Shown: in pieces, positions 10,772-20,980 of the stretch
How positions within the stretch are numbered: position 1 is the stretch's first letter
How the letters are laid out: each line of letters opens with the position of its first letter
Source: Rutidosis leptorrhynchoides
Taxonomy: Eukaryota > Streptophyta > Magnoliopsida > Asterales > Asteraceae
Direction of reading: 5' to 3'
NCBI RefSeq assembly: GCF_046630445.1
Contig: NC_092334.1
Coordinates: 109,317,001-109,381,000 of the forward strand
Length of the DNA: 64,000 nt
Made by a program: the position numbers and the translations under genes
The notes under the pieces: generated by a model
Databases searched by the model: none
Told to the model about the DNA's origin: nothing
The model's input: only the letters and a program-made list of their open reading frames with translations

Positions 10772-11230
10772 AGAATTGGGTTAAGAACAAAAGAAACGAA
10801 AACTGTTATAAGTGTATGTGTTGCGACAAGCATGTACAGAGGTTATACTCACTTCAGTGGAGCTTGCACTAAAAGCTATATTTCAGGTGATACTATACTT
10901 GTTACGATTGTATCTAAATGTTCAAATATAATATTTGCTCTTTCCGGAGGCATGTTTAGTTCTGTACGTTTAAGACTTGAAGAAATTGCTAAGAAGCAAG
11001 CTGGGGAAATATGGGTGTATGCACATGTGTATGCTGTACTGTTTATCATGCTTTTGCACTAGGGTCTTCAAGGAAAAAAAGAAAAAGGAGACATAACTGG
11101 TCATTCGAGATTTTGTCACAAGCTTCCAACTTACGGCTGATAAAACCAATTTCAAGTGACTGATGATTTGATGCAACGTTTCCCTGATTTTGATGTTTTT
11201 GTAGATGATTCTTGGGGTCAAGAATCGTTT

Positions 11231-11244
11231 GAAGGGGAGAGTAT
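11231..11244 (+). promoter_or_regulatory. Polypurine tract of the outer non-autonomous element
   Basis: GAAGGGGAGAGTAT abuts the 3' LTR start at 11245. Confidence 0.8.
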
Positions 11245-11603
11245 TGATATACGTTATATTTGAATTAGCTCATGCAACTTACGTGTGGTTTAATTTGGGG
11301 AAAATCATGCCAGTCACGTGGTCTACTTCAATAAACAGCTAGTCAACTGCAAAGTCAACCAAGCCAATTCTGTTAGAATGATTGACGTTGTTAGAAATTA
11401 GTTAGCATACGAGTTATATAACAGATTCATGTAATAGTTTCAATTCAGCTTTCAGTTGTAATTTCGTTCTTCTATCTGTAATTCAATCTCAGTTCTAATA
11501 GTAATAAAAATACGATTTGACTCCATTGTTCTTTCTCAAATTATAGAACTACCATGTCTAATCGATAGTTAACTCCGATCAATCGATCCAGGTTAACGTA
11601 TCA
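11245..11603 (+). repeat. 3' LTR of the non-autonomous element
   Basis: The direct repeat of 4085-4443, followed by the target duplication GTTTG. It differs from the 5' copy at about 14 sites by eye. Confidence 0.92.
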
Positions 11604-12418
11604 GTTTGAAAAGAATTGAATGAAAAGAATTGAGCCGTAATCGTATAGCTTCTTTTTTCGATGAGTATACTTGAGTACAACAACAACAACAACAACAACA
11701 AAACCCGATACCACAATGAGTGGTGTATGGGGGAGGTGAGATGTAGACAATCATTCCCCTATCTGAGAATAGAAAACAAGTCATTTCTCCACACAAGGTA
11801 GAGAAAGGCATCCCTCTCTCTATTCGACAGATAAAGAGATTGCTTCCGAGTGGACCTCCGGCTAAAAAGTAGGAATATAAATTTTTTTTTTTTAAATAGT
11901 AGAATAAAATTAAAAATAGGAAGAAAAAAATAAATAATAAATAATAATAAAAATAAATAAATAAATAAATAATAAATAAATAAGATAAAAATAATAAATA
12001 AATAAATAAATAAATAAATTTGAGTTTATTATCAATTATTCAATTAATCAATTTAATTTTAGCGTTTGTCTGTTTCGATGAAAAGAAAAAAAAAATTAAG
12101 TCCCTACTGTTATGATACATTGATACATCAGACACTTAAATATTTAAATATGTAATGTTTAGTTAATGAAAATGAATTCAAGTAAACTAGTATAAACTGT
12201 GAAGAGATAATTAACAATTTCCTACCAAGAATGTGAGAAGAGCTTCAAAAATCATTGGTTAACTATTACGGTATGTAATTCTAATGTTAAATTCTTCATG
12301 TTTATTGATATGACGTTAATTGTCGTTTTTTTTTTTAAATAGCTTATATTATTCGTTAAGGAATTAGGGCCTTTTTTTCGCCTCGCACAGGGTACTCTAA
12401 TTCTCGGGACCGGCCCTG
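11604..12418. other. Right part of the split hAT-like element with simple repeats
   Basis: No genes. It contains a (CAA)n run at about 11680-11702, a T run and an (AAAT)n low-complexity tract at about 11925-12020. It ends in the hAT terminus at 12418. The last 90 bp resemble 15374-15497. Confidence 0.6.
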
Positions 12419-12729
12419 ATTTTTCAGTAGTTACCGTTTGCATATTCATTCGCTAAATTGATAAGCTAGATTGATAAGCTAGATTGTGGAAATGAAACCA
12501 AATCATGTTTATTTTTGACGATTTGGGACCTGCCTGGGCTTTTCATTATTTAAATACGGATGCCGATAATGAGTTGGATCTGAATCTAAAGCAAGCACAT
12601 TTAAGTTCAGTATAATCGTACATGGCTTCAAGTTAGGTGGAATGCTGAATTAAGATTATGATGTCTAAACTGCATGTTTTATCTATTCAGGAAAAAAAAC
12701 AACTTGGAGGCTAGCTGTCTAGGGTTAGA

Positions 12730-14622
12730 ATGGTGCGTGCAAGTACTCAAACTTGTTGCCTTCTGCTTTGCATGATAACATTACAAGTCTTGTGCAGGTA
12801 CTTTCTTACATGATCAGTTATGTAATTGGTTGACTTTGACTTTATTTTCCGTCAGTTATAGTCAGGGCCGGCCCGTGAAATTCAGTGGCCCAGTGCGAAA
12901 AATGAACATAGGCCCCCTTAATTAAGAAATTCTCTATTTATATATCTATATATAAAAAATATATCACTACATGATAAAATGGCCCCACTGATACGCTAAA
13001 AATTTGTGAAGAAATCATAAAAGTGGGCCCCTCTAAAAAGTAAAATATTCCCTTTCATTTTTGTCCCGTGAAAATATATACCTAAATTACACCTTGAATT
13101 TTTTGGGCCTCAATAAAAAGAAAGCTGGATAATCGTTTTTGGGCCCCTAATTTTGATGGGCCCTGTGCAGTTGAGTAGCCTGCACAGGCATTGGGCCGGG
13201 CCTGGTTATAGTAATACGATTACGAGAGTAGGATACATAGATGGTTGCTAATTTTTCTTGTTTTTTATCCTGCAAAAAGGGCTGACCAGTATGTCTTAGA
13301 AGTTGGTCGAGAGTTACTAAAGGAAACCATACAATTACAAACCGGATCCCGTATCTACCAACTTCAAGGGCTTAGACCAAGCACGTGGTATGAAGTCAAG
13401 ATATCGTATCCCGCTTCTGTAGGTACAATACATCATCATCTTTAGAGGTGGCAAATTGGGTGGATCAGTGGGTTGGGTAAATGGTCAAAACGTGACCGGG
13501 TCAGAACTCAGAACGGGTATTTTATATTTCCTTTAGTTTCTTATATAAATATGAATATTTAATTTAATGTAATTAACGTATAACGTATTAAATATGTCTT
13601 AAAACACTTATGTAATTAAGATATTAATAATAATAATGTTGAATTAAGAAATCTACCAAATTGTAAGCATACACTTCCAGTGCGTCGAACCCATCTGGCT
13701 CGTTAAATATGGATTATAACCCAAAATACTTTTTCAAATAAATGGGTCAAGAATGCCACCTCTAAGCATCTAGTTTGGTTACTTTGTTGTGGCTGAACTC
13801 GTTTTACTTTATGTTTAACCAGATACCTGCTAGGTTTTCCTTACAACTGATAAAAGGAGATTCTGATTTACTGCTAAAGCAAAATAGGAAATTACTGAAC
13901 ACTGAAAAGTTGATTTTCAAGAATGCTGATGCAAACATACAAAATGACCAGGTTTGAAGTTTGCTTGTGGTTATATATTTTGGTTGTGTAGCTTGTTATG
14001 ACTTTTGAGAAGCTTGCAGTTGATTTGTTTTTTTTTTTTTTTTAACTTATAGAAAAGTCAAACGTATGTCATGTTGACCGTGGAGCCAGAGGGAGTGGTA
14101 GCAATACCTCGTGGAAAGGAAAGGGAAATGGTCATTTATAACATAGGTAACTTTCACATCATATATTGCAACAATGATAATGTTGCTGCTTGTATTTTTC
14201 CCTGTTTAAGTGGGTTTAAAGACTGAAAATTCGCACAATATACGGAGTAATAAATAAAACACCTCAAAATCAGTTTATCCTAAAAATAAATAAAATAAAA
14301 AGAAAACCATTACACAACTACTATAAATTTATAAAGACCTGCTGATTGTTTATAGAGATATACTTGTAACTTTTTTGGATGAAGTGTTTTGGGTTAACTT
14401 GACCGTGTAAATTACTCTTTTTCACATGATATCCAACTCACCCATTTTCCACTTTTAATTAGATGCTTCATATTTTTTGCAGTTTGCGATGAACTAATGC
14501 TAGGTATCCCACACAAAGCTCGGTGGGTTGTGATTCTGGCAGTTGTTTGTTTGGGTATTGCATTTGTGATCCCTTCTTTTCTACCACCACTTCTTATACG
14601 TTCAGATCAACTCCAAGGTTGA
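12730..14622 (+). CDS. Host gene: small signal-peptide, single-pass membrane protein (five exons)
   Basis: Exons 12730-12797, 13280-13418, 13823-13951, 14053-14146 and 14483-14622 are joined by GT-AG introns with matching phases. Together they give exactly 190 codons including the stop. Residues 1-23 form a hydrophobic signal peptide with a Leu/Cys-rich core. Residues 24-143 would be lumenal or extracellular and contain RPSTWYEVKISYP, a motif like the end of a fibronectin-type beta-sandwich. Residues 158-182 form one hydrophobic membrane segment with a short tail. It resembles an uncharacterised plant membrane protein family, but I cannot name it. No premature stop or frameshift is present, unlike every other gene here. 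A pyrimidine-rich acceptor at about 12690 suggests a 5' UTR intron, and introns 1 and 2 carry MITEs. Confidence 0.85.
12863..13204. mobile_element. hAT MITE in intron 1 of the host gene
   Basis: The termini are CAGGGCCGGCCC at the left and GGGCCGGGCCTG at the right (11 of 12 inverted matches). They are flanked by a perfect 8-bp duplication GTTATAGT at 12855-12862 and 13205-13212. The element is 342 bp with no coding capacity and is rich in GGCCC words. Confidence 0.9.
13443..13764. mobile_element. Second MITE (hAT-like) in intron 2 of the host gene
   Basis: Perfect 11-bp inverted termini TAGAGGTGGCA / TGCCACCTCTA bound a 322-bp AT-rich body without ORFs. The flanking octamers ATCATCTT and AGCATCTA match at 6 of 8 positions, consistent with an old 8-bp hAT duplication. 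The terminus differs from the CAGGGCCGG type, so it is a separate family. Confidence 0.78.
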
Positions 14623-15147
14623 CTTCCAAGAATTCTTGACTTGATTATCTTGATAAGCTGAGTTTTTTTTATCGTCTGATATACGTAGTAATTAGTTAGG
14701 TAGGAAGGATAATTGTAACATTTTTCATTAGGTCATAACTTTGTTACATTATGGAATTTGACCACATTCAATATCGTGTTTGGTTCCATTTTCGACTTGA
14801 TAAGATCCTATTATCTTTTTCTTGTGCACTTCAAATATTTCTTTATTATTGAACAAAAAGAAATGAAATTTCTTTCATCCAACCTCCTAACTTAACAGCT
14901 AGTTTTCACTGTACGTGGAGGGAAGCAGTCAATAGCTCAGCTTATCTTGGCAATGTTTACAGATCTTCACTGTTTAAGTTTCTATGAACAATATCTTGTT
15001 GCTACATTGTGTTTGTAATCATTGTGGGTTTACAAGGAAACTTACAATTCTAGTCCGTTAAAGTTTATCTTTATTGTTTTGGGGACTGCGGTGTATAAAA
15101 TATGGCAGGAAAATATTCTTGTATCCACAAAGGCAATTCTAAAAAGG
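14623..15147. other. 3' flank of the host gene
   Basis: AT-rich, presumably 3' UTR followed by intergenic DNA. No ORF, RNA gene or repeat terminus was recognised. Confidence 0.4.
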
Positions 15148-15497
15148 CATGGGAGGCTCGGAAGGGGTACAAAGTGATCGATCGCTCAAGGTCCAAAATT
15201 TTCAGGGGTCCAATTTTTTTATATGTACAGATACAATCGGAGATTTGAGAAAACAGGAATCTATGGAAACACAACTAAAACAGCGAAGGCGAAACACAAT
15301 AGCCCCAAATTAACAATCAAATGCCCCAAAAAAAGAGGAAATTAAAGTCCATTAACATCTCTTTGGGCCTTTTTCCAAATAGTTTATATTATTCGTTATG
15401 GTCTAAGAGCCTTTTTTAAATAACTTATATTATTCGTTAAGGCTTAAGGGGTTTTTTCACCTCGTTTTAGGTACTTAAATTCTTGGAACCGGCCTTG
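15148..15497. mobile_element. Degenerate hAT-like MITE related to 3744-12418
   Basis: The right end GGAACCGGCCTTG and the preceding 100 bp match the right end of the element closing at 12418. The proposed left end, CATGGGAGGCTC, is weak (8 of 12 inverted matches). The flanking octamers TAAAAAGG and TAGAACGG agree at 6 of 8. Near the right end the segment containing TTATATTATTCGTTA is duplicated in tandem. Confidence 0.5.
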
Positions 15498-15885
15498 TAG
15501 AACGGCCCCAAGATTAATTAAGAAGACTATTTCTTTGGTTTGTTTAAAGCTTATGTCTTTTTGGTTTAAAAAATCTCGAAATGCTTTACGACTTGAACAA
15601 TAGCGCATCTAATAGGGTGGCATGGGGTATCCAGCCACCCCCAACTGTCCCACTTCCAATATATTATTTGCCCGATTTCGATAACTTAAATCCAACAACT
15701 TCTATTAAACCACCCTTATTAACTTGATTAATACTTTGTTTATTATATTTGGCCCAATAGCATAAAAAAAATACTCCGTATGTGGATCAAGCTCAAATTT
15801 GATTAATACTTTGTTTATTATATTTGGCCCAATAGCATAAACAAATATTCGGTATGTGGATCAAACTCAAATTTTCGTTAGATGT
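15498..15885. repeat. Intergenic DNA with a 75-bp tandem duplication
   Basis: A unit starting GATTAATACTTTGTTTATTA occurs at 15726-15800 and again at 15801-15875 with a few mismatches. The rest of the interval has no gene. Confidence 0.75.
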
Positions 15886-16458
15886 TGTTGATACCTATTT
15901 CCTTATGAAGTAAGGCTTAGTGTATCAGCACAATACTAGAAGTATCTAGCTAAAAGTAGGGGAATATTGCCGATTGATGTTTACCCTCGGGAAATAATCC
16001 CTGCAGACCCGGTTCACAGATCTGGAAATCTGTGGGGTGGCTTAATCAATCTTTTTCCGCTGAGCGTTGAGCTACTAGCCGGATGACTTCTAATGAGAGA
16101 AAATACTATGTGAGAGAGAAAGGTGAAATCTCTGGTCACAAGTTATCAGAGTGTCTGAATGTGTAAAATGACGACCCAAGGGGTCTATTTATAGTGACAG
16201 ATCCACCGGAGTGCTTGGGGACACGTGTCAGATGATGATACGTTCTGTTATTCGTGATCCGAAATTTGCGCTGGATGTGACGCTCTCCGGCCAGGGCTTA
16301 AGCGCTAGGCGGCCTTCAGGGCTTATGCATGACGGAAGTAGCCTACACAGCGAAGAACGCTGGACGGACAATTTCACAAAACTGTTGTTCCCAGTGTTTC
16401 TGATGCTAATTTCATGCGATCATTATGCCTTTATGCGTGTATACGATAGGATACACCA
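15886..16458 (-). mobile_element. Putative gypsy LTR on the minus strand
   Basis: Read on the minus strand it starts TGGTGTATCC and ends GGTATCAACA, a TG...CA repeat of 573 bp with partly inverted ends. A TATA box (CTATAAATAG on the minus strand, about 16184-16193) is well placed inside. The polypurine tract lies on its higher-coordinate side, so it reads as a 3' LTR. No second LTR is visible and no target duplication was found, so the element is truncated or rearranged. Confidence 0.55.
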
Positions 16459-16478
16459 TTAAGTCCCCCCAGTTTAAT
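16459..16478 (-). promoter_or_regulatory. Polypurine tract of the minus-strand gypsy element
   Basis: On the minus strand AAACTGGGGGGACTTAA runs directly into the LTR start TGGTG. This fixes the element's orientation. Confidence 0.6.
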
Positions 16479-16698
16479 GACTTAAACGTTTGAAAAAGGG
16501 TTAAGTCGTTAAACTTTTGCTAACACATCCCAAACAAGTCTTCTCATTTCCTATTTGCATCGGGGAAAACGTTATAGGCAATAATGACAGACGAATTTTA
16601 CTGACTTGGTGATGATTGTTTTTAAATGGTTGAAACACTCCACGCGCCTCCAGCTGTAAAAAGCGTTTCTGCATTCTCAACTTTTAAACTTGCCCATA

Positions 16699-16750
16699 CA
16701 CGTGTCACGATCGTGTCCATAAAAAATGCATTGATGAATCTCTATATAAA
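16699..16750 (+). promoter_or_regulatory. Promoter of spliced transposon-type gene, copy B
   Basis: The G-box core CACGTG at 16699-16704 and TATATAAA at 16743-16750 are followed by a leader of about 190 nt to the ATG at 16938. The block around the G-box (CATACACGTGTC) is shared with copy A at 162-180. Confidence 0.65.
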
Positions 16751-16937
16751 CCGCCATAACCTTTTACCCTCACTTTTTTACCTTTGTTCAAGATCCAAAA
16801 AGCATATTTCTGCACAAATCTTAATCGCTTTCTTCAAGCTTTATTTTCAACTTTTTAAGGTTTTTTCATCTTTCAAGGTTAGTTATACTTCATCGCACTG
16901 TTATTTCTTATTCACTTTTCTTATTCACATTATTACC

Positions 16938-18172
16938 ATGGCTTCTGCGTCGAGTACTGGCCAAGAAAACGTAGAGCTTTCTACTTCAGAAACAACTGAC
17001 CTTCCTGAGGTTAGTACGATAGCCACATCTTTATCTGAGAACCACTTTGACGGTTTGAAGATTGCTTTTCATCATTTATATCAATACAACCCTATTCTTC
17101 CTTCTGCTAGTCAAAGGGCCAACACACCTCCTGTCGGTAAAATTGCTTTATACGCTTTACAACTTACTCACGGCAATCTCCGTGTTCCTCTTACACAATT
17201 TCTTCTCCGCATCCTCAGATATTTTAGAGCCTACCTGAGCCAAATCCATCCTCATGGTCTTCAAAAAATTATTCTTTTTGAAATGTATTGCAATGCCAAC
17301 AATATAAAGCCACGTCTTAAAGTTTTTATTTCTCTTTTTAGAATTCGAACAATTAGCCAATGCTGGCTCACCATTGATAACAAACCAAAAACACATTTTG
17401 TTGGCACAAATAGAGTTTCAAACTTAAAAGGCTGGAAGGATCCATTTTTCTTTGTTGATGAGGGGGTTATTCTGGAAGCATATTCCGTTGTCCGTAAATG
17501 GAAATCTATAGATGCTGGTGTAGGAAAGGCTGTTTCGTTAACCGCCGCAGAAAAGCGAATAGTGAACCATCTTAAAGAACTTCGCCTTCCACCCAGATCA
17601 TACGAGAAGTATGAGGGGATTCTTGTTTTGTGCAAAGTAAGCTAAGAATGGCCAAGTACTTCTGTGCCAGTACTTCGCTAGAAGAATCAGGGTAGGATGT
17701 GTTATGATCATCCTAATACATATACATGTCTGTCTATTTTATGTCATTATTGCTTATATTGCTGCATTTGCCTTTATTTAATTATTTGCAGAACAAACCG
17801 AGATGCTTGTCCGCTTTGCTATCCTGTCACTAGATCTTGAGGATGACGTTGAAGTCACCGCTCGTGATAAAACCCCTGCCGAGCTAGAGGCAGAAAGGAT
17901 TGAAGCCGAAGCTAAGGCGGCTGCTGCTGCCAATGCTGAAAAAGAAGGAGAAAGCAACGGTAGTAGCTCAGACAGTGAGTCTGAGTTTGAGCGGACCGAT
18001 ACTGAACGGACAGCGGAGGACACCACTACCGAGCAAGAAACAACTGGCTCGGTTGATATTACTGGTGATACACTCCCCAGCCCTCCTGTAATAAAAAAGA
18101 TACCCAAGAAGGGTAGAAGCTCTAAGAGAGCAAAGAATGTTGAGGGGAGCTCTAAGCCAAAACGCCGAAAGA
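16938..18172 (+). pseudogene. 'Putative gypsy-type transposon' (Transposase_28-like) gene, copy B, 3' truncated
   Basis: Start ATG 16938 is chosen because the leader and promoter match copy A; the open frame upstream to 16626 is leader sequence. Exon 1 is 16938-17691, the intron 17692-17791 (GT-AG, phase 1) and exon 2 17792-18172, ending at a GTATGC donor in the same place as copy A's second donor. Residues about 30-250 carry the domain: a histidine/leucine-rich first half, then GWKDPFFFVDEGV, then LRLPPRSYEKYEGILVLC. Exon 2 is Ala/Glu/Ser-rich and ends in a basic, NLS-like tail. Two nonsense codons, TAA 17643-17645 and TAG 17679-17681, interrupt exon 1, and later exons are missing. It lies antisense to the adjacent gypsy LTR, as known for extra ORFs of Tat-lineage elements. 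Confidence 0.7.
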
Positions 18173-18181
18173 GTATGCCAA

Positions 18182-18898
18182 CATTGCCTTTTCTTGATAT
18201 TGTACATATCTTTGTTCATAACTGTTATGTTTGTCTATAATGTATATTTTATTATTTATTATTATACTTTAATAATAAATGAATTTATATTATTTATTTT
18301 ATGGTACTTTAAATGTTAATTAACTTGACAAATACTTGATGAAAAACAGATTGGTGTTTGCAAAAAGTTAGTTAACTTCTTGAATTTCGTTATGATAAAC
18401 TGATGTAATTTTATAACTTGTTGGATGTTTCTTTTGTTAAGTCACTTGAACAAGGTTGGGAGCTAGATTAATAAGTGCTGTGATAAGGCTCAAATTTTGT
18501 TTTGTTTTGGTTGGTATTGTTCGTTCGGCTCCAGTTTTGTGTTACGCAATTTTTTTTGGCAGTTTGTTTACTGAATTTTTAGTATTTCCTTCTGGTTTTT
18601 CGGCATGTCGGGATATCCTTTTTGTCTTGTAAAACAAGTTGTCTCAACAATCACGTTTGTTAAACCATAAATATCAGTATATCAGTATTGTTACAAAATA
18701 ATTGATAAACTTATTTGTATGTATAAAGAATCAATCTTTTACAATTCATAAAACAAGAGAAAAAGAAGTAATAAAATAATAAGCCATTTCTCTTAACTAT
18801 ACTTTTTTTTTTTTTAATTGTACACTCCTAAAAACCCCCTGCAATTTACTGTATGTGGATGCACCAAACGTTTTATAATTGTTTGTTTGACAGAGAAA
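18182..18898. other. AT-rich stretch after copy B
   Basis: Probably begins in the second intron of copy B and then passes into unrelated sequence. No exon matching copy A's exons 3-4 was found. Confidence 0.4.
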
Positions 18899-18988
18899 CA
18901 TAGATTCATATAACCTTTTTTTTTTTTTTTTTTAAGCGAGGAAACTCTCCTATGAACGAGCACATTGGCTCCCTCATAGATTCATATA
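18899..18988 (-). mobile_element. Very short retroposon with poly(A) tail and 14-bp target duplication
   Basis: The perfect 14-mer CATAGATTCATATA occurs at 18899-18912 and 18975-18988. Between them, on the minus strand, lie about 45 bp of unique sequence followed by a poly(A) tail (a T run at about 18916-18933 on plus). A long duplication plus a terminal A tract is the mark of target-primed retroposition, so this is probably a 5'-truncated SINE or LINE copy. The parent family was not identified. Confidence 0.6.
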
Positions 18989-19131
18989 GCTTTTCATGAT
19001 TCATTATCATACTTGACTCGAACCTAGTAAATCACATGAGTTATATCACAATAATCCCTTAATTTAGCAACACTATACATTGTGCCAACATTGTATTGTA
19101 GTCCTATACAAAAATGATCAAAAGACATCTT

Positions 19132-19500
19132 GACACAACTCGGGAATGTGTTTGGTTAAGATCAATGACACAACTAATTGTTGATTCTTGTGGACTAGAA
19201 CGCGATAACAGTCCAACAACTATCCATGAAGATAATGCAGCTTGCATAGCACGGATAAAAAAAGGGTAAATCAAAAGTGACCGAACAAAACATATACCTC
19301 CAAATTCTTCTCATATACTCAAGATCTCATTAAACACAACCAGATTGAAATGAGATATGTTCAATCCAGCAACAACACTGCTGATCTTTTCACCAAAGCA
19401 CTTCCAACTGTTATTTTCAGAAGACACATTCACAATATTGTCATGAGACATGTTCAAAAGATGTAACAGCTTAGCGATGTCTGATTGAGGGGGAGTCAAC
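19132..19500 (+). pseudogene. Copia RNase H C-terminal remnant
   Basis: The plus-strand frame reads ECVWLRSM, then HEDNAACIARIKKG, then RTKHI and ADLFTKALP. These are the closing motifs of Copia RNase H. The upstream pol is missing and a frame-breaking in-frame stop lies near the IKKG motif. A purine-rich GAGGGGGAG tract follows at about 19486. Confidence 0.8.
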
Positions 19501-19622
19501 TCTATGCTGCACTCTTTTGATCCTTAGCTAAAGTTTTTTCCCACCGGCTTTTCTTTAACAAGATTTTTAATGAGTCACACAGTCAGTGCTAGTTGATCTT
19601 TAATGAAATAAAATTGTCATTC

Positions 19623-19880
19623 AAAGAGGAGTGTTATGATCATATGAGTCATAAAAGATGACCGACAATTTAATGTTACACATATATCAATCATCTAAAG
19701 TCAAAGACAAATTTATAGTTGATATATCATGATTGGATTTTGTACGGTAATCAAGTAGCATATGTTGAATGTAAGAAAGAAACTTGCACCTTTCTTTCTT
19801 AATACAATTTCTCATTCTATCTTTTACTCTGCACTTGCTTTTAATCCTATAAATTAATAGGCCACTAAATTTGTTAACGA
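19623..19880 (+). repeat. Probable 3' LTR start of the Copia remnant
   Basis: The purine tract AAAGAGGAG (19622-19630) is followed by TGTTATGATCATATGAGTC, a typical Copia PPT-LTR junction. The downstream end of the LTR is not clear and was set approximately. Confidence 0.5.
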
Positions 19881-20208
19881 CAACTTAATTACAACAATAT
19901 TATAATTATATTATCTATTTCTATTTGTACATTTATTTGTACATCGAACATAAACTAACTTATAAATTTACTGATAATGTCCTCCATTATTTAAAGATAA
20001 GGATTATAATCTTAAAATCCCTAAAATAAATCAAACTTCTTATAATGACGTCTAACGGAAGCACAGGTTTTGTTTGATGTTCGTGTTTGTATTTCTACAA
20101 TATTCTATTATTTGGGTCTACTAGATCACTAGAGTTCAAATAGTTCAAACAGGTCCGTAAGGATCGTAACTTTGATCATTTCATCTATTTTAGTTTAAAT
20201 TCTGTTTT

Positions 20209-20980
20209 TGTTAGATTAATCTTGAAACCCAAGTATGGTCCATTATTGTTGCAGTCCATTAATAATAGAAGAAGCCCAATTTGCAGCCCAAAAGGAGTTC
20301 AAGTTGAAGAATAACTCCACGTGAGTTTAAATAATTGTTAGATAATATTAGTGTTTGAATTGGTAATTAGTGTTGGAAAATTGGTTAAAAGTGTGTTTTC
20401 ACCAACATTGGACACTAATTAATATATGATGAGTAGTCAATATTAATGATGATAAAAAAAATGAATTTTGTAGCCACTAACGTGGGCTTTACAACGAACT
20501 AAAGTGTGTCCAAAACGGAATAAAGGTGAATGAGATATCGAGTCTCAAAGTTGTGTGTTTAGTGCAAAATTCTAAATGGCTTTTTGGAAGTAGGTGGAAA
20601 ATTGCACTATAAATAAAGTGTTAAGGGTATGAAGAAACAGAACAAACATCTTATAACCATTCTTATATGATCCAAGTTCCATTCTCTAAAAAGCAACAAA
20701 GGTCTCACAGTTCGATTATCTATCAGGCAAGTGTTCAAGTTCGGCAGTACGCTGCTTCGGACCGGTGTACCCTGGGAACAGACGTCGAATCTGTTTAAGG
20801 GAATTGTGTCAAACACAAGTCCGGTTCAACCTTCAATTCGGTTTGATTGTTTTAACCTTTTCAGTTCTTATTCTATATATATGTTTATGATCTGATTATA
20901 TTGAGTAATATGTTACTCGTTTCAGTTTCGTATATATTTTACCTACAAACTTAAACAGACTCGAATTATATGGAATTGAT
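20209..20980 (+). repeat. Probable Copia LTR, possibly 5' LTR of the split Copia
   Basis: It starts TGTTAGATTAATC and contains TATAAATA at 20608-20615. After it comes a leader-like block with CGGACCGGTGTACCCTGGGA, the style of a Copia R-U5 region. The 3' border and a primer site are not visible. The idea that it belongs to the Copia whose gag starts at 29952 is inference from order and orientation. Confidence 0.45.

Larger units (their letters stand above)
5531..11062 (+). pseudogene. Unrecognised ORF of the non-autonomous element, split by the nested Copia
   Basis: An open frame runs from ATG 5531 to the Copia insertion point at 6477. After the insertion and one copy of the 5-bp duplication it resumes at 10777 in the same phase and runs to the stop at 11060-11062. 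Before the Copia arrived this was one ORF of about 410 codons. The protein is rich in charged residues, with runs of Lys near residues 90-96 and acidic patches around residue 135. I recognise no catalytic motif, signal peptide or zinc finger. It could be an extra structural protein of the element or captured sequence. The preserved reading frame is seen directly; the function is unknown. Confidence 0.6.
4085..11603 (+). mobile_element. Complete non-autonomous LTR retrotransposon without pol, carrying a nested Copia
   Basis: Two 359-bp LTRs (4085-4443 and 11245-11603) start TGATATACGTTA and end TAACGTATCA. They are flanked by the perfect 5-bp target duplication GTTTG (4080-4084 and 11604-11608). 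A tRNA-Met type primer site follows the 5' LTR and a purine tract precedes the 3' LTR. By eye the LTRs differ at about 14 of 359 sites (3.9%). Without the nested element at 6478-10771 the element is about 3.2 kb. It has a gag-like ORF and a second unrecognised ORF but no protease, reverse transcriptase or integrase. It must have depended on another element's enzymes. Confidence 0.9.
3744..12418. mobile_element. hAT-like DNA transposon, outermost shell of a three-level nest
   Basis: The left end is CAGGTCCGGCCC at 3744 and the right end is GGACCGGCCCTG ending at 12418. The inverted termini agree at 10 of 12 positions. The flanks read ATTTTCAG on the left and ATTTTTCAG on the right, an 8-bp target duplication with one extra T, as expected for hAT elements. 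Removing the LTR element at 4085-11603 and one TSD copy leaves roughly 1.15 kb of original element. That remnant holds no transposase, so it is non-autonomous. Its termini resemble those of the MITE at 12863-13204 and the fragment at 15148-15497, so three relatives lie within 12 kb. Confidence 0.72.

Noticed and set aside
11593..11811. Minus-strand ORF of 72 codons with a Cys run
   Set aside because: The Cys run is the reverse of the (CAA)n simple repeat; it spans the end of an LTR and has no coding support.
16626..16937. Upstream extension of copy B to an earlier ATG
   Set aside because: It would translate across the TATA box and leader; the ATG at 16938 matches copy A and the family start.
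19021..19040. Possible tRNA or SINE promoter box (GGTTCGAGTC on minus)
   Set aside because: No matching A box or cloverleaf was found nearby, so no RNA gene was called.
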